A stretch of DNA of 64,000 bases, from positions 5,019,681 to 5,083,680 of the forward strand of contig NC_064040.1 in assembly GCF_932526225.1 (NCBI RefSeq). Reading direction: 5' to 3'. Position numbers and translations under genes: made by a program. Positions 23,378 to 34,353 of this stretch are shown in pieces (position 1 is the first letter of the stretch; every line of letters starts with the position of its first letter). The notes beneath the pieces were generated by a model. That model was not told where the DNA came from. It saw only the letters and a program-made list of their open reading frames with translations, and did no database searches. This DNA is from Nematostella vectensis. Its lineage: Eukaryota; Cnidaria; Anthozoa; Actiniaria; Edwardsiidae.

Positions 23378-25490
23378 AGCTGCTCGTCAAAGATGCGATG
23401 GAGTGTGGGCTATCGTGTTTGCAAGAAGATCTGTGTGCTTCTTATAACATAGCGCGGAAACCTATCGCCAGGGCTTCGCTACATTGCGCGTTGTTATCTA
23501 TGCGCATTGGCGATCTTGGCGCAGATCTGTCGAAAAACGACACCTTTGACCACTTCAGCTCTAAGGTAAATTAGGTCAATTAGGACCATCCTAATTCTAA
23601 GATTCAGCTTAGAGTTATTTATAACCTTTTCAGGTATGCGCCCGGCAGATTTTTAGATTTTACCAAACACCAAAGCTAGAGCATACACTTATTTTGTTTT
23701 ATGAGGATCTTTTTTGTCAGAACGTCCAGCCTCAGATTTCTGATGATGCGTTCTAAAATGCAGAATCAAATTGTGTTTATGATGACAACCTTTTGATCGC
23801 TTTGTGTAATTCTTTCTCCAATACTTGGAGTTTCAGTTTTGATATGAAATTTAAAAACATCGTTAAGAACATTTTCAGCCTTAATATGCTCAAAAATTAA
23901 GAACGGCCCCAGCCTCAACTGACAATTAGACGATCTTATAAAAAAAGAGTGTATTCCGCAAAACTGCGATATTTTACCAAAGATTGTGTAAAAAGCTCAA
24001 GATTTTTTTGCCTGTCTGGGTAGATGTACGATAACATTATGATTTTAAATTAAACTTCCAGAAAAACACTCAACGTGGTTGGCTAGGTTGTCATGGCATA
24101 AAAGTATCCAATCTAAAACCCTTGCTGTGCAACTAATGATGTTTTTCAATGATAGTGATGGGAGCACCAGTTTAAGATATTGAGAAAATGTTAATTGCAT
24201 GATTTAAGATTCACAGACAAAGTATCCTAGCTCCCGTTGTGCTGTGGCACTGGCGATAGATTTGCTCACCTGCGAGACGGCAAAATTTCGATTGTATACC
24301 TATGCAACCTCCCCTCTCCGGCTCCCCTATGTGTCTCCCTCCCCCCCTAAAATAATGTTGTAAAACAGGCCTAGTCCCAGGCTTCTTAACCGGGTTACTA
24401 ATCGGGCTACTGTGCTCGAGTGAGTCCCAGATCCCAAGCTTCCTCACGAAACCATATTCGTATTTTGTCCGCAAAGCTAGTGATTTTTTAACAGTTTATA
24501 AAATTTCCAACAGTTCCACTGCTCTGCAGATGATGGTGGAGATGCCTCAGATTTCTGGGTTGGTACGTTATAACAACAAATTTACTTCACGACAAATGCA
24601 TGTGCAGTATACCAAGATGAAAACCGCAAATTTATTCGCAACTATAATGCCGTATTAACTGCATAAGTACTCGAATTAACTGTATTAAGACTAGGGACGG
24701 GTGCAGGTTAAACCTAAGCCGAATTCCTAATATAGATGCCTATATCTTAAATACAAATTCCAGGGTGCCTAGCATATAAATATCGTTTTAAAAAGAGTCA
24801 AATATCCTTATATGGGTAAACACACTCTATTTTGTTTATCCATTCATTCATGTGGGTGCACCTAGGAGCAAAGGCCTAGGAAAAGTAATCCACTGTTGTT
24901 GTTATTTTTAGGCACGTGTCGTGAAATCAAACGAGTGCACCCACCAGTCCCCAGCGGTTATTACGTCATCGACCCCTCAGGTGATCTTGGAGAGCCGCCT
25001 TTTCCGGTATTTTGTGACATGATGTCATACAACGGTATTGGCGTGACCGTAGTCGGTCATGATAGCGAGGGTCGGCTCCATGTCGATAATTATGCAGATT
25101 GTGGGACCTACTCGAGTGACATAACCTACAATAACACAAGTGTCGCTCAGTTGAAGGAAGTAACAGCTAGGTCAAGCTACTGCGAACAGTTCATCAAATA
25201 CAAGTGCAAAGGGTCATCTTTGTATTATCCTAGAGAGGATTACTGGGACAATTGGTGGGTGTCACGTGATGAGAAAAACATGACGTCATGGGGTGCTCCG
25301 GCTGGCAGTGGAAAATGTGCATGCGGGGTGGAGTGGGTGGGGGAGCTCGAGTAATGATGGGGTATGGCGAGAGGATACTGGGTTACTCACCGATAAGGAC
25401 ACACTGCCTGTAATTCGGCTGAGGGCAGGGGATACTGCCGAAAGTGATGAGGATGGTTATCTTACCTTGGGAAAACTGACGTGCTACTAA
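23378..25490 (+). CDS. Secreted PAN plus fibrinogen-like protein, 3' exons, frameshifted
   Basis: Three plus-strand exons join in phase. Exon 23378-23565 holds the second half of a PAN/apple domain (VKDAMECGLSCLQEDLCASY, then LHCALLSM). Exon 24514-24562 is a 16-codon linker (FHCSADDGGDASDFWV). Exon 24912-25490 is a fibrinogen C-like or neurexin-like domain, beginning CREIKRVHPPVPSGYYVIDP and containing PPFPVFCDMMSYNGIGVTVV, DCGTYSSDITYNN and WWVSRDEKNMTSWGAPAGSG. Near 25,325 the frame shifts: it runs into a stop after CACGVEWVGELE, while the expected continuation (SNDGVWREDTGLLTDKDTLP, ending TLGKLTCY) is in another frame to the stop at 25490. The Cys-rich loop normally found there is also short. 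This is either a decayed gene or an assembly error. The 5' exons with signal peptide and start of PAN were not found. Confidence 0.75.
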
Positions 25491-25552
25491 ACATTATCTG
25501 TATCGTACACTTAGCAAACTGCAGGCTAGATTACAAAGACAATTCTTCAGAC

Positions 25553-25875
25553 GCTCGTATCTTGTAGTCCAACAGGCGCGCGTATCTTGTAGTTTAACAG
25601 ACGCGCGTATCTTGTAGTGAAACAGGCGCGCGTATCTTGTAGTGAAACAGGCGCGCATATCTTGTAGTGAAGCAGGCGCGCATATCTTGTAGTGAAGCAG
25701 GCGCGCGTATTTTGTACTGAAACAGACGCGCGTATCTTGTAGTGAAGCAGGCGCGCGTATCTTGAAGTGAAACAAGCGCGCGTATTTTGTACTGAAACAG
25801 ACGCGCGTATGTTGTAGTGAAGCAGGCGCGCGTATCTTGTAGTGAAACAAGCGCGCGTATCTTGTAGTGAATTTA
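25553..25875. repeat. 25-bp minisatellite, ~13 copies
   Basis: The unit is gcgcgcgtatcttgtagtga plus aacag, with agcag, tttaac and similar variants. It starts about 60 bp after the stop codon of the fibrinogen-like gene and would be in its 3' UTR or directly beyond. The open minus frames are repeat translation. Confidence 0.92.
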
Positions 25876-26519
25876 TATACATGACAATAGTTAACAAGTA
25901 TAAGGTAATTTCGTAAATTGGTAAATTCAGAAGTGATCTATCAATACTTTGCAGTAACGAAGTTGCCATGCTCCACAATGTCGCTCCTTATAAGGTAACT
26001 GATAGGAGCGACATCTTTATATTTCCCAACAAATGAGGAGCATGCGTCGTCTCTGCGGTCAGACAGAAGCTTAAAATCGGTTACTTGTGATGTCAATAAG
26101 CTATTGGTAATTTGTATTTTGGTTATTTGTTATTAACCTAGTTCTGTAATTCAGCTGCAAGAGTAGTTATTAAACACATATTATTTAATATCGAAGGATA
26201 GTATTTCATATATGGGCTTTATTTAAACGTGTATCTAAAAACCAAATTAATATTGGTTAAAATCACTCCTATTAGATCAGAGTTTCCGGTGATGTCAACA
26301 TTTGCCTTATTGGATACAGGAAAATAATAAATACAGAAACATCGGTACCCAACTAGCCTTTCTGCTTTTCTTCTATATTTGAGTGTTATACTATTTTAGT
26401 GATTTCTTCCTCAGCGTGCCAGTTATTTACATTTTTGTACCTCATGTTTAACCTCCGCCCCCCCCCCACCCCCGCAAAAAGGGGGCTACTTCTTTGTTAA
26501 TAAACATTTATAGTCGAAT
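25876..26519. other. Noncoding spacer with a small hairpin at 25978-26014
   Basis: Nothing coding is seen. An 11-bp perfect inverted repeat (atgtcgctcct ... aggagcgacat) encloses a 15-nt loop. A run of C and A lies at 26458-26475. Confidence 0.5.
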
Positions 26520-27165
26520 TCTTGGGGTCCTAGGGGAGGGGAGATTCTCGGGGTCCTTGGGGAGGGGAGATTCTCGGGGTCCTTGGGGAGGGGAGATTCT
26601 CGGGGTCCTTAGGGAGAGGAGATTCTCGGGGTCCTTGTGGAGGGGAGATTTTCGGGGTCCTTGGGGAGGATAGATTCTCGGGGTCCTTGGGGAGGGGAGA
26701 TTCTCGGGGTCTTTGGGGAGGGGAGATTCTCGGGGTCCTTGGGGTGGGGAGATTCTCGGGGTCCTTAGGGAGGGTAGATTCTCGGGGTCCTTGGGGAGGG
26801 GAGATTCTCGGGGTCCTAGGGGAGAGGAGATTCTCGGGTTCCTTGGGGAGGGGAGATTCTCGGGGTCCTTGGGGAGGGTAGATTCTCGGGGTCCTTGGGG
26901 AGGGGAGATTCTCGGGGTCCTTGGGGAGGGTAGATTCTCGGGGTCCTTGGGGAGGGGAGATTCTCGGGGTCCTTAGGGAGGGGAGATTCTCGGGGTCCTT
27001 GGGGAGGGAAGATTCTCGGGGTCCTAGGGGAGAGAAGATTCTCGGGGTCCTTGGGGAGAGGAGATTCTCGGGGTCCTTGGGGAGGGTAGATTCTCGGGGT
27101 CCTTGGGGAGGGGAGATTCTCGGGGTGCTTGGGGAGGGGAGATTCTCGGGGTGCTTGGGGGAAGG
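26520..27165. repeat. 26-bp minisatellite, ~24 copies
   Basis: The unit is gattctcggggtccttgggg plus agggga, with single-base variants (aggata, agagga, gtcctagggg). It lies about 245 bp beyond the stop codon of the PAN-EGF-F5/8C gene on the minus strand, so it may be in that gene's 3' UTR. Confidence 0.94.
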
Positions 27166-27287
27166 GATGTCAGAATCCTCCTCTGTCCTTCCTCTGGCGG
27201 CCATCTTGTTTTGTTCTCGTCGTGTGCAAGCTGGGAAGAAGACGATGGACACGGCCACGATACGGCACACAGCAAAAAACACCAGGG

Positions 27288-27360
27288 AAAGCATAGCGAA
27301 AAACACCGAGTAAACATAGCGAAAAACACCGAGTAAACATAGCGAAAAACAAACATAGGC
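27288..27360. repeat. 23-bp repeat, three copies
   Basis: catagcgaaaaacaccgagt plus aaa in tandem, between the 26-bp minisatellite and the stop codon of the minus-strand PAN-EGF-F5/8C gene. Confidence 0.8.
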
Positions 27361-27409
27361 ATAGCAAGGTTCCATAACCCTTTTGTCCACCTTAAAGTTC
27401 TAAATTCGT

Positions 27410-30400
27410 TCACGGAGTTGATGCCTCGCAGCCATAGACTTCAAGTCGAAATGCGCATGCTCTTGCGCAGGTCTTGGCCACAATGCGGAAGAATCGAGTA
27501 ATCAGAGGCGGCGAGAATGTGGTGGTGACGATGCCATTGTTGTCGGTATTGCCGGGGAAGATCTGCCAAAAAGGTTATTCGACATGAGTCTTATAAATTG
27601 CAGGGCCATAACAGAGGGGGGGCACTGGAGGTGCATGTGCCAATTTTACGTGACCTGCTACGGCTCTGAATTGTGATTCACGCGCGCTAATTGGTCGTGT
27701 TGATTTTGTGTACGTACATTCAATATTACCCTGGGTGCCATTAGGATTATCTATCCCAGTCCTCAAATAACTGGCCGAGCGGAAATTCGAGATCCTTCAA
27801 ACTCGTCCACGATGGACAAAACGTTCTCACGAACGCCGTCACGTCGCGTGTTATTGGCAGTACAAGATTCTTCTGGACGGACCCAGGAATAGTCGATGTC
27901 AGCCCAACTTCCAACAAGTGGACGCGCAGAATCCCGGGGTGGGGGACTTCGATAAAAACATACGGGGGTGGTCGGTGGCAAAATCGATTTTAACCCTAAG
28001 AGAGGACACTTTGGGCGTTGTCAACACAAATTCTTACCCCTAAGAGATAGCAAATTGGGTGTGGTCGAAGGAATTTTCAACCCTAAGATATGGCCGAACC
28101 GAAAAAAAGCGTTAAACGTCTCCTTAGGAATAGCAATTGGTCGAATTTTATACCCTATTAAAAGACAGAATCGGAAAAACCCGTTAAACATCCCCTTAGG
28201 AATGAAACTGAAAGTAAACTAAGGAATAGAAATTTTATACCCTAAAAGATGTGACGATCACCCCCGTCTTTTCTGGAGAACCCCCCCCCCCTGGGCACAG
28301 AATAAATCCGCATCTGAGACACCATCAAACATGACCTTGTTCGCTTATCAGACAGACAATCAAACAGACTGTACCTTTGTTACTCCAGGGGAGTGTTCGA
28401 CGAATGACCAAGAGGAATTATCAAAAGAAGTGGAAATCATGAAGGTCATGACGTAATCGATCGATCCAGGGTTGCCATAGCCCTGCATGGCAAACGCAGT
28501 GATGGTTTTAGTCGTGTTCAGGGCAATATTGAACCAGCCTCCATCCACGTCACCGGTTTTAAGATGGGCTCCGTGTGGATATGTATCGAGATTGAGCCGC
28601 GCGCGGTCTGGGCCGTATTTCGGCATGTCCTGAAAATAGGAAGACTGGGACAGTTGCTCGGCCTTGATCCGACCATCCACCATTCCTAGCGCTGGGCCTG
28701 TGCATGTATCTACAAAGAGTAATTTGGATACTGTCTTATATTATCGAGCAGTAACCCACGCTAAGGCACCTTGATATCTGACGGGTTGTAACGCAAATAT
28801 CAACAAAAAAAAATTCAATATAGAAATATCAAACAAGAGAACTTCGGGGGAAGGGGGACTCAGCATTAATAGTGGAGGGTAACGACGATGGTGATGATAA
28901 TGATATAATGGTGGGTTGTGGTGAGGCTATGATGGTGACGGTGATGGTAATGGTGGTGATGATGATGGTGGTGATGATGATGGTGGTAATGGTGTGATGA
29001 TGATGGTGATGATGATGATGGTGGTGATGGTGACGGTGATGATGGTGATGGTGATAGTAGTGGTGGGGGTGGTGGTGGTGATGATGTTGATGAAGATGGT
29101 GATGGTGATGATGGTTGTGATGGTGACGGTGATGGTGATGGTGATGGTGATGGTGATGGTGATGGTGATGGTGATGGTGATGGTGATGGTGATGGCGGTG
29201 GTTATGATGTTGGTGATGGTGATGGTGGTGATGATGGTGGTGATGATGATGGTGGTGATGGTGGTGATGGTTGTGATGATGATGGTGGTGATGGTGGTGA
29301 TGGTTGTGATGATGATGGTGGTGATGGTGTTGATGAAGATGGTGATGATGATGATGGTTGTGATGGTGACGGTGATGGTGATGGTGGTGATGATGATGGT
29401 GGTGATGGTGTGATGATGATGGTGATGATGATGATGGTGGTGATGGTGACAGTGGTGATGGTGATGGTGATGGTAGTGGTGGGGGTGGTGGTGGTGATGA
29501 TGTTGATGAAGATGGTGATGATGATGATGGTGACGGTGGTGGTGATGGTGATGGTGACGGTGGTGGTGATGGTGATGGTGATGGTGATGGTGATGGTGAT
29601 GGTGATGGTGATGGTGATGGTGATGGTGATGGTGATGGTGATGGTGATGGTGATGGTGATGGTGATGGTGATGGTGATGGTGATGGTGATGGTGATGGTG
29701 ATGGTGATGGTGATGGTGATGGTGATGATGATGATGATGATGGTGGTGATGGTGATGGTGGTGGTGGTGATGATGATGATGATAATGGTGATGGTGATAA
29801 TGATGATGGTGATGGTGATGGTGATGGTGATGATGGTGGTGGTAATGGTGGTGGTGGTGGTGGTTTTGATGATAATGGTGGTGGTGGTGATTATTATAGT
29901 ATTGGTGGCAATTCAACTCACCACAGTCACGGCCGGTAAAGTACGCACTGCATGCACAGCGGTATGAGCCATTGTTGATGTATGGATGACAGCTTCCATG
30001 ACGACAAGGGGACAAATCACATGCAGACTGGGTATAAAATATTTTGTGTCAATTTATTTTGTACAACGCCACCTACTGGGAAAATATAGATCAAATATAT
30101 ATTTTTAGTGCACAAGAATTAGATCCCCAGCAGATTACCTTGATGAACAAGTGCTTGTAGCCGCTGACCTTTTGGAGCGGCGCATTGTATTTCGTTGTAG
30201 CCATCACGTCACATGCCCTTTCGTCATGACGATAATTGACGGATTCGCAAGAAGGGTCGTCGAGGCACTCAAACGTACAGGTGTTTTCGCTGACTCGATA
30301 GCGAGATTTCACAGGCTCTGCCTCAAGCTTGTGTTCATCAATAAAATCGAAAATCGCGAATTGAAGTTCTTTTTCGTCTCTTGAGATAAATCTGTTGGCT

Positions 30401-30471
30401 TGGGATGACACCACCAACACGCAAAGCCATGGAACTATAATGGTCACCATGGCAACTGTATGGAGATGCAT
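27410..30471 (-). CDS. Secreted PAN-EGF-F5/8C (discoidin) domain protein, four exons
   Basis: Complete model, 308 residues, all phases agreeing. Exon 1 is 30471-30139: a signal peptide (MHLHTVAMVTIIVPWLCVLV then VSSQA) and a PAN/apple domain with CTFECLDDPSCESVNYRHDE and ACDVMAT. Exon 2 is 30027-29922: one EGF domain (CDLSPCRHGSCHPY ... YRCACSAYFTGRDC). Exon 3 is 28709-28375: the first part of the F5/8C domain (CTGPALGMVDGRIKAEQLSQ ... GGWFNIAL ... TAFAMQGYGNPG). Exon 4 is 27562-27410: the rest of F5/8C (IFPGNTDNNGIVTTTFSPPL, then FRLEVYGC) and the stop. This is a family architecture of extracellular adhesion or lectin-like proteins, so a secreted binding role is inferred. An in-frame ATG at 30504 is possible, but the signal peptide favours 30471. 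Intron 2 contains about 1 kb of GGTGAT repeats. Confidence 0.9.
28878..29890. repeat. ~1-kb (GGTGAT)n-type microsatellite
   Basis: Long runs of ggtgat with interspersed gatgat, ggtggt and ggtgac. The longest perfect run is near 29570-29720. It lies in intron 2 of the minus-strand PAN-EGF-F5/8C gene. The methionine/valine and poly-histidine frames are repeat artefacts; the poly-His frame joins the EGF exon only because the repeat is open. Confidence 0.95.
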
Positions 30472-30494
30472 CTGTAGAAATTTCAATAAATACA

Positions 30495-30570
30495 AAAAGC
30501 CCAAATAGTCGTGTTTGTGAACCAGAAGAATGAATACAATACACCAAAAACTGGTGGACTGGACTCTGCC
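30495..30570. repeat. Dispersed repeat copy, inverse copy at 33325-33392
   Basis: Contains cgtgtttgtgaaccagaaga and acaatacaccaaaaactgg. A near-identical copy lies in reverse at 33325-33392, and part of it (acaccaaaaactggga) recurs near 32,633. It lies just upstream of the PAN-EGF-F5/8C start codon. Confidence 0.75.
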
Positions 30571-30782
30571 AAATTTTCGTCTTTAATGAAACTTCTTCAG
30601 GAGATACTGAAGAAGGTGAATCTTTACAAGCTTATTTACTGGCGCGAGACGAAAAACATTACAACTGACGAAAATGCGCATATTCTAGAATAGCGCGCTA
30701 TGGACAAAAAGAATTTATATATCTCTACGTGGGTTTCTACTACAAAAAAAGTCGTCACTATTAAGACCCCGCGGGTAGATAG

Positions 30783-31020
30783 ACTTAAGCCGATAAACCC
30801 ACTGGCCTTCCCTTTCCCTAAGCTGAGCCTCAGAGTTACACTTATCTATAAGAGCAAGCAGTAGGTAGATTATACTATCAATAGTTTAAGGAAGCGTTTT
30901 AATAATCACAAGATAGAGAGGTTAAATAAGCACCCTAGATTACCGGTTAGTGGAAGAGTTAAGAATGACCTTATCTATCAACATTTTCATTGCGACAATC
31001 ATTTAGGTCTTATTAAAGAC
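30783..31020 (+). mobile_element. Rearranged Penelope-like element fragment
   Basis: Bases 30870-31017 match 37861-37996, the GIY-YIG coding part of the Penelope-like fragment, at about 90% in the same orientation. Bases 30783-30849 match the reverse complement of about 38013-38083 from the same element. So the 3' half is inverted and placed 5' of the rest. Stops break the frame. It is a dead copy. Confidence 0.8.
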
Positions 31021-31166
31021 CTAATATTTTTTTTTTTGGTGTATTGGTGTATTGTAGAAATTTCAATATTGTATTATCCACACAGAGATAAAATATCATT
31101 TGTCCAAGGTACAATTAGTCCTTTGCAGGTGATGGTCTTGCATTGTGTTTGTCTATTATTAGTTTC

Positions 31167-31419
31167 TTTAAGGCCCTGTCACACGTAGACTTTTCGGTTG
31201 CAACTTGTCTCGCAAAAACATTGTTGCAAGTGACGTTTTTCCTGCGACTTGAAACAATTTGTTGCAGAAAATAGAAGAGCGTTCTACTTTTCGTGCGACT
31301 TTGAGAAATGCAAAACAAGTTGCAAAGGGGGTGTCAAAAAATGCGCGTGCGACCTGCAACAATTTTTTTGCGAGACAGGTCGCAAGAGAAAAAAACGTAC
31401 GTGTGAAAGGGCCTTTAAG
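31167..31419. mobile_element. ~250-bp MITE with long inverted repeats
   Basis: The left end reads taaggccctgtcacacgta. The right end, in reverse complement, reads taaaggccctttcacacgta. Homology extends inward about 60 bp per side (gtctcgcaaaaa, attgttgca). No coding capacity. Confidence 0.78.
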
Positions 31420-32318
31420 CTGTGTGTGTGTGTGTTGTTTGGCCAAAAATGCAATTCGCTGTATTTTCCCAGGGAGTTTCGCTGTTGCTGTTTTGGAACG
31501 TTTTAGTCGGGAAGGACTCTAAATGCCCTTTGCCGTTTTGTTGAGATGTAATGATTGATTCCTCTAAGTTTTCGTTTATTTAAGCATTCCAGTGGGGCAA
31601 TAAAGAAAAAGCAAATATTATATTTTTTTTTTTAGCTTTTTTGTGTACTCAATGGAGAAAAAATAAAACATCTGCCTTACTCACCCCCCTCCCCCTCCCA
31701 AAAAAAATCATAAAATAAAGAGAAAACGGTCACAACCAGTTTATAGCTTAATTTATACCGTGTAATGGTATAAGTTAAGTCAATGAATATACTTGACGGT
31801 TCTCATTTAGTGTTTTTTTGGAGTATTTTTTCGGAGAAGTTAATACGCGAATTCTAACCATTTAGTGGGGAAAAAAACACTAAACATAATTTTGTTTGGA
31901 GCGTTTTCTCTTCGAAAATATAGCTCATAGTGTCAAGCGCTTTTAAAAATGCACTTGGCTTAAGATTGACAGAGTCGAAAAAGAGTTTTGTCAATTTTAT
32001 GAGTGGCTGGTGTTTTTTTCATTATAAGCTCTTGTTGATATATTATTGTAAATCGCATATAGTAGTAGGACATGCCACATAAAGGTTAAAGCCGGTTTTG
32101 TTCACTTACTTCTTTGCGCACTGTTAGATTCTTCTCTCTCGTTATTCGTTCTTCTTGTCCTTCTAAACGTGTCTTTGAAGCTCTCTAGATTATTGAGTTA
32201 TACCCAGTTTAATTAAGAAGCACTTTAATATTTAACGAACGTTCATTAGTAACTCGCTTAGTGGCCTTACCAGAAAATGACAAACTATACGTGGCACGGA
32301 TTCAGACCTATTTCAGCG
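31420..32318. other. AT-rich noncoding DNA
   Basis: I see no exon, RNA gene or clear repeat beyond short homopolymers. Confidence 0.5.
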
Positions 32319-32400
32319 GCGTAGCCAGGATTTTTAGATAGTGTTTAATACATTAACTGTATTTTTATGAACAGTTCAATATGTTTATATTTAGTTAATA
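32319..32400. mobile_element. Truncated copy of the 'cgtagccagg' MITE
   Basis: Begins cagcggcgtagccaggattt and continues with atacattaactgtattttt, as in the fuller copy at 35673-35831. The right terminal repeat is missing. Confidence 0.65.
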
Positions 32401-32627
32401 ATAATAATTTATTGTATTTATATTGCGCAATTATCAATATAAAAAATTTCAACTGCGCATTACATCGAGTAATGTACTTATACTTACTTATACTTACTTA
32501 CTTACTTAGTTTCTAGTATTAGTCGGATGTCTCCATTCTGTTCATTGAGACAACAGTGCTCAGCGCTTTTTTTCGTCAACAGATCAGAATTTTTCCTGGA
32601 ACCGCGCCAGCTACATCAACAAAAGTT

Positions 32628-33350
32628 TTAGAATACACCAAAAACTGGGATTCGACTCTGCCAAATTTGGATGTTACTAAAACGAGGAACGGGGAACGGG
32701 GAACGGGGAGCGCGGAGCGGGGAACAGGGAACAGGGATCCGATTTATACCTGGTTCATTCCTAAACAGTAAGCCACACATTTGAAAGTATGCTCTGTTTA
32801 GTACATGCTTGACCCATTTCTGTTAATATATTTTTGCCTTCTTGAAGTAAGTATAAGTACATACATTTTTCTAATATTTTTTTATTTTGCACTTTTTTTT
32901 ATCAAATAAATGGTTTAATGCATTGACCAACAGAAAATTATTAAGGATTTTTAACGCAGCGTGTTTGTATTGTTTCTATTGACTTTTTATTGCGTTTTTG
33001 TTTTCAAGTGTTTCGAGTCTGCTTTCGTATTGTCTTGTGCCGGAATGTTGGCTGTTAGAATTATCAGAACCGACATCTTTTTTATTTCATATTATATTAT
33101 ATTATATTTTGTTATATTTTGTTATCATGTATAAATGCTTACCTGGAATAGAAAGAAAACGTTTTGGTGTTGCTTTTTTGACAGCACAGAAGGACACCAT
33201 CTTGGATTTGTCGATAGCCGCTGATCACTCGTTCCCTGTTCCCCGCTCCCTGTTTCCAGCTCCCCGTTTCACGTTTTAGTAACATCCGCCAAATTTTCAT
33301 CTTTAATAAGCCTTCTTCAGGGCAGAGTCGAATTCCAGTTTTTGGTGTAT
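32628..33350. repeat. Inverted repeat pair with (gaacggg)n heptads
   Basis: Bases 32628-32745 and the reverse complement of 33225-33350 share ggatgttactaaaacg, an aaaactgg...attcgactctgcc block and a run of 7-bp gaacggg/gagcggg repeats. About 480 bp lies between. This may be a fold-back element or two nearby insertions of one family. There is no coding content. Confidence 0.65.
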
Positions 33351-34353
33351 TGTATCCATTCTTCTGGTTCACGAACACGACTATTTGGGCCTTTCTATAA
33401 CAGCTACAGCTAACTCCATTGAGACGAGATAAACAAAGGAGCATCATATAATTAACAATAAAGATAAGGAAGGGATATCACAAACCACCATTACCTATCA
33501 CCTTCTGCTGTTCTGTATTAATTGTGTTATGCTGAATGAGCTTGCACTTTAAATTTATGCTTGTATGGGTTACGTCTATTCTACCATCATGGGCTTTTCA
33601 ATATCTCATCATATATGTGATTAGTCAAATTCGCGGGCTTGTATTAGCCACGATCTGAGGGGGGAGGGGATGGGATGCGCAGTAGTGGATAGCCGTATTG
33701 ATAAATGTGACATATCACATTTGACGATCCTCAATCACAAAAGACCCACTTTAGGCGGTTGAGGTGCACTGCTGAAATCTTGACTAATACATCCTTCAAA
33801 GCTGTAGAAAAACTTTAATGTGAACTCGCACTCACAATTGAGTATTTTTAAAATCATGTCCTATAAATCAAGCTGCTCTTTTTAAGTTGAAAAAGACTTT
33901 TTTTCAGTATGTGCAATTACAGATGGAAAAATAAATGGCACCACTTGAGAAAGGCGTAGTTAGAGACAAATTTTGAGCGAGAGGTGTGTTGGATTTGCAC
34001 TTATTACACAATATACACCTTATTAGTGATCTAGACAAAGGACATTATTTATTAAATACAGCTATTGCATAATATGATATCTCTTGTACCAACTATAATC
34101 CTATTGTAATGTAGAGTAAAAATACTAAAACTTTTTTTAACATCTTCTATTTTTTTTTATACATTGTTCGTCTTAATGGCTTTAGTGCGCGCAAAACTTT
34201 AATGTCCGCTATTTCCAGGTTTGCGTTATGATGTGTTCGTGTTCTATTCCCTAGGGTGTACTGATAGTTCGCTGTAATGAGGCTCATATCACCCTGGCTA
34301 CTGGTGTTTAGGGTTTAAGTTCATTGATAGCTTTACACGCGTATAAAACCGCC
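33351..34353. other. Intergenic, upstream of the gene starting at 34354
   Basis: No gene is seen. A TATAAAA sits at 34342, only 12 bp before the ATG, so it is unlikely to be that gene's TATA box. Confidence 0.45.

Noticed and set aside
27763..27981. NTRRDGVRENVL on the minus strand looked like the end of an F5/8C domain
   Set aside because: The true terminal F5/8C exon was found at 27562-27410 with the right acceptor and phase. The candidate has no usable acceptor and stops early.
28927..29840. Poly-histidine and Met/Val-rich frames
   Set aside because: Microsatellite translation. The EGF exon has its own donor before the repeat.
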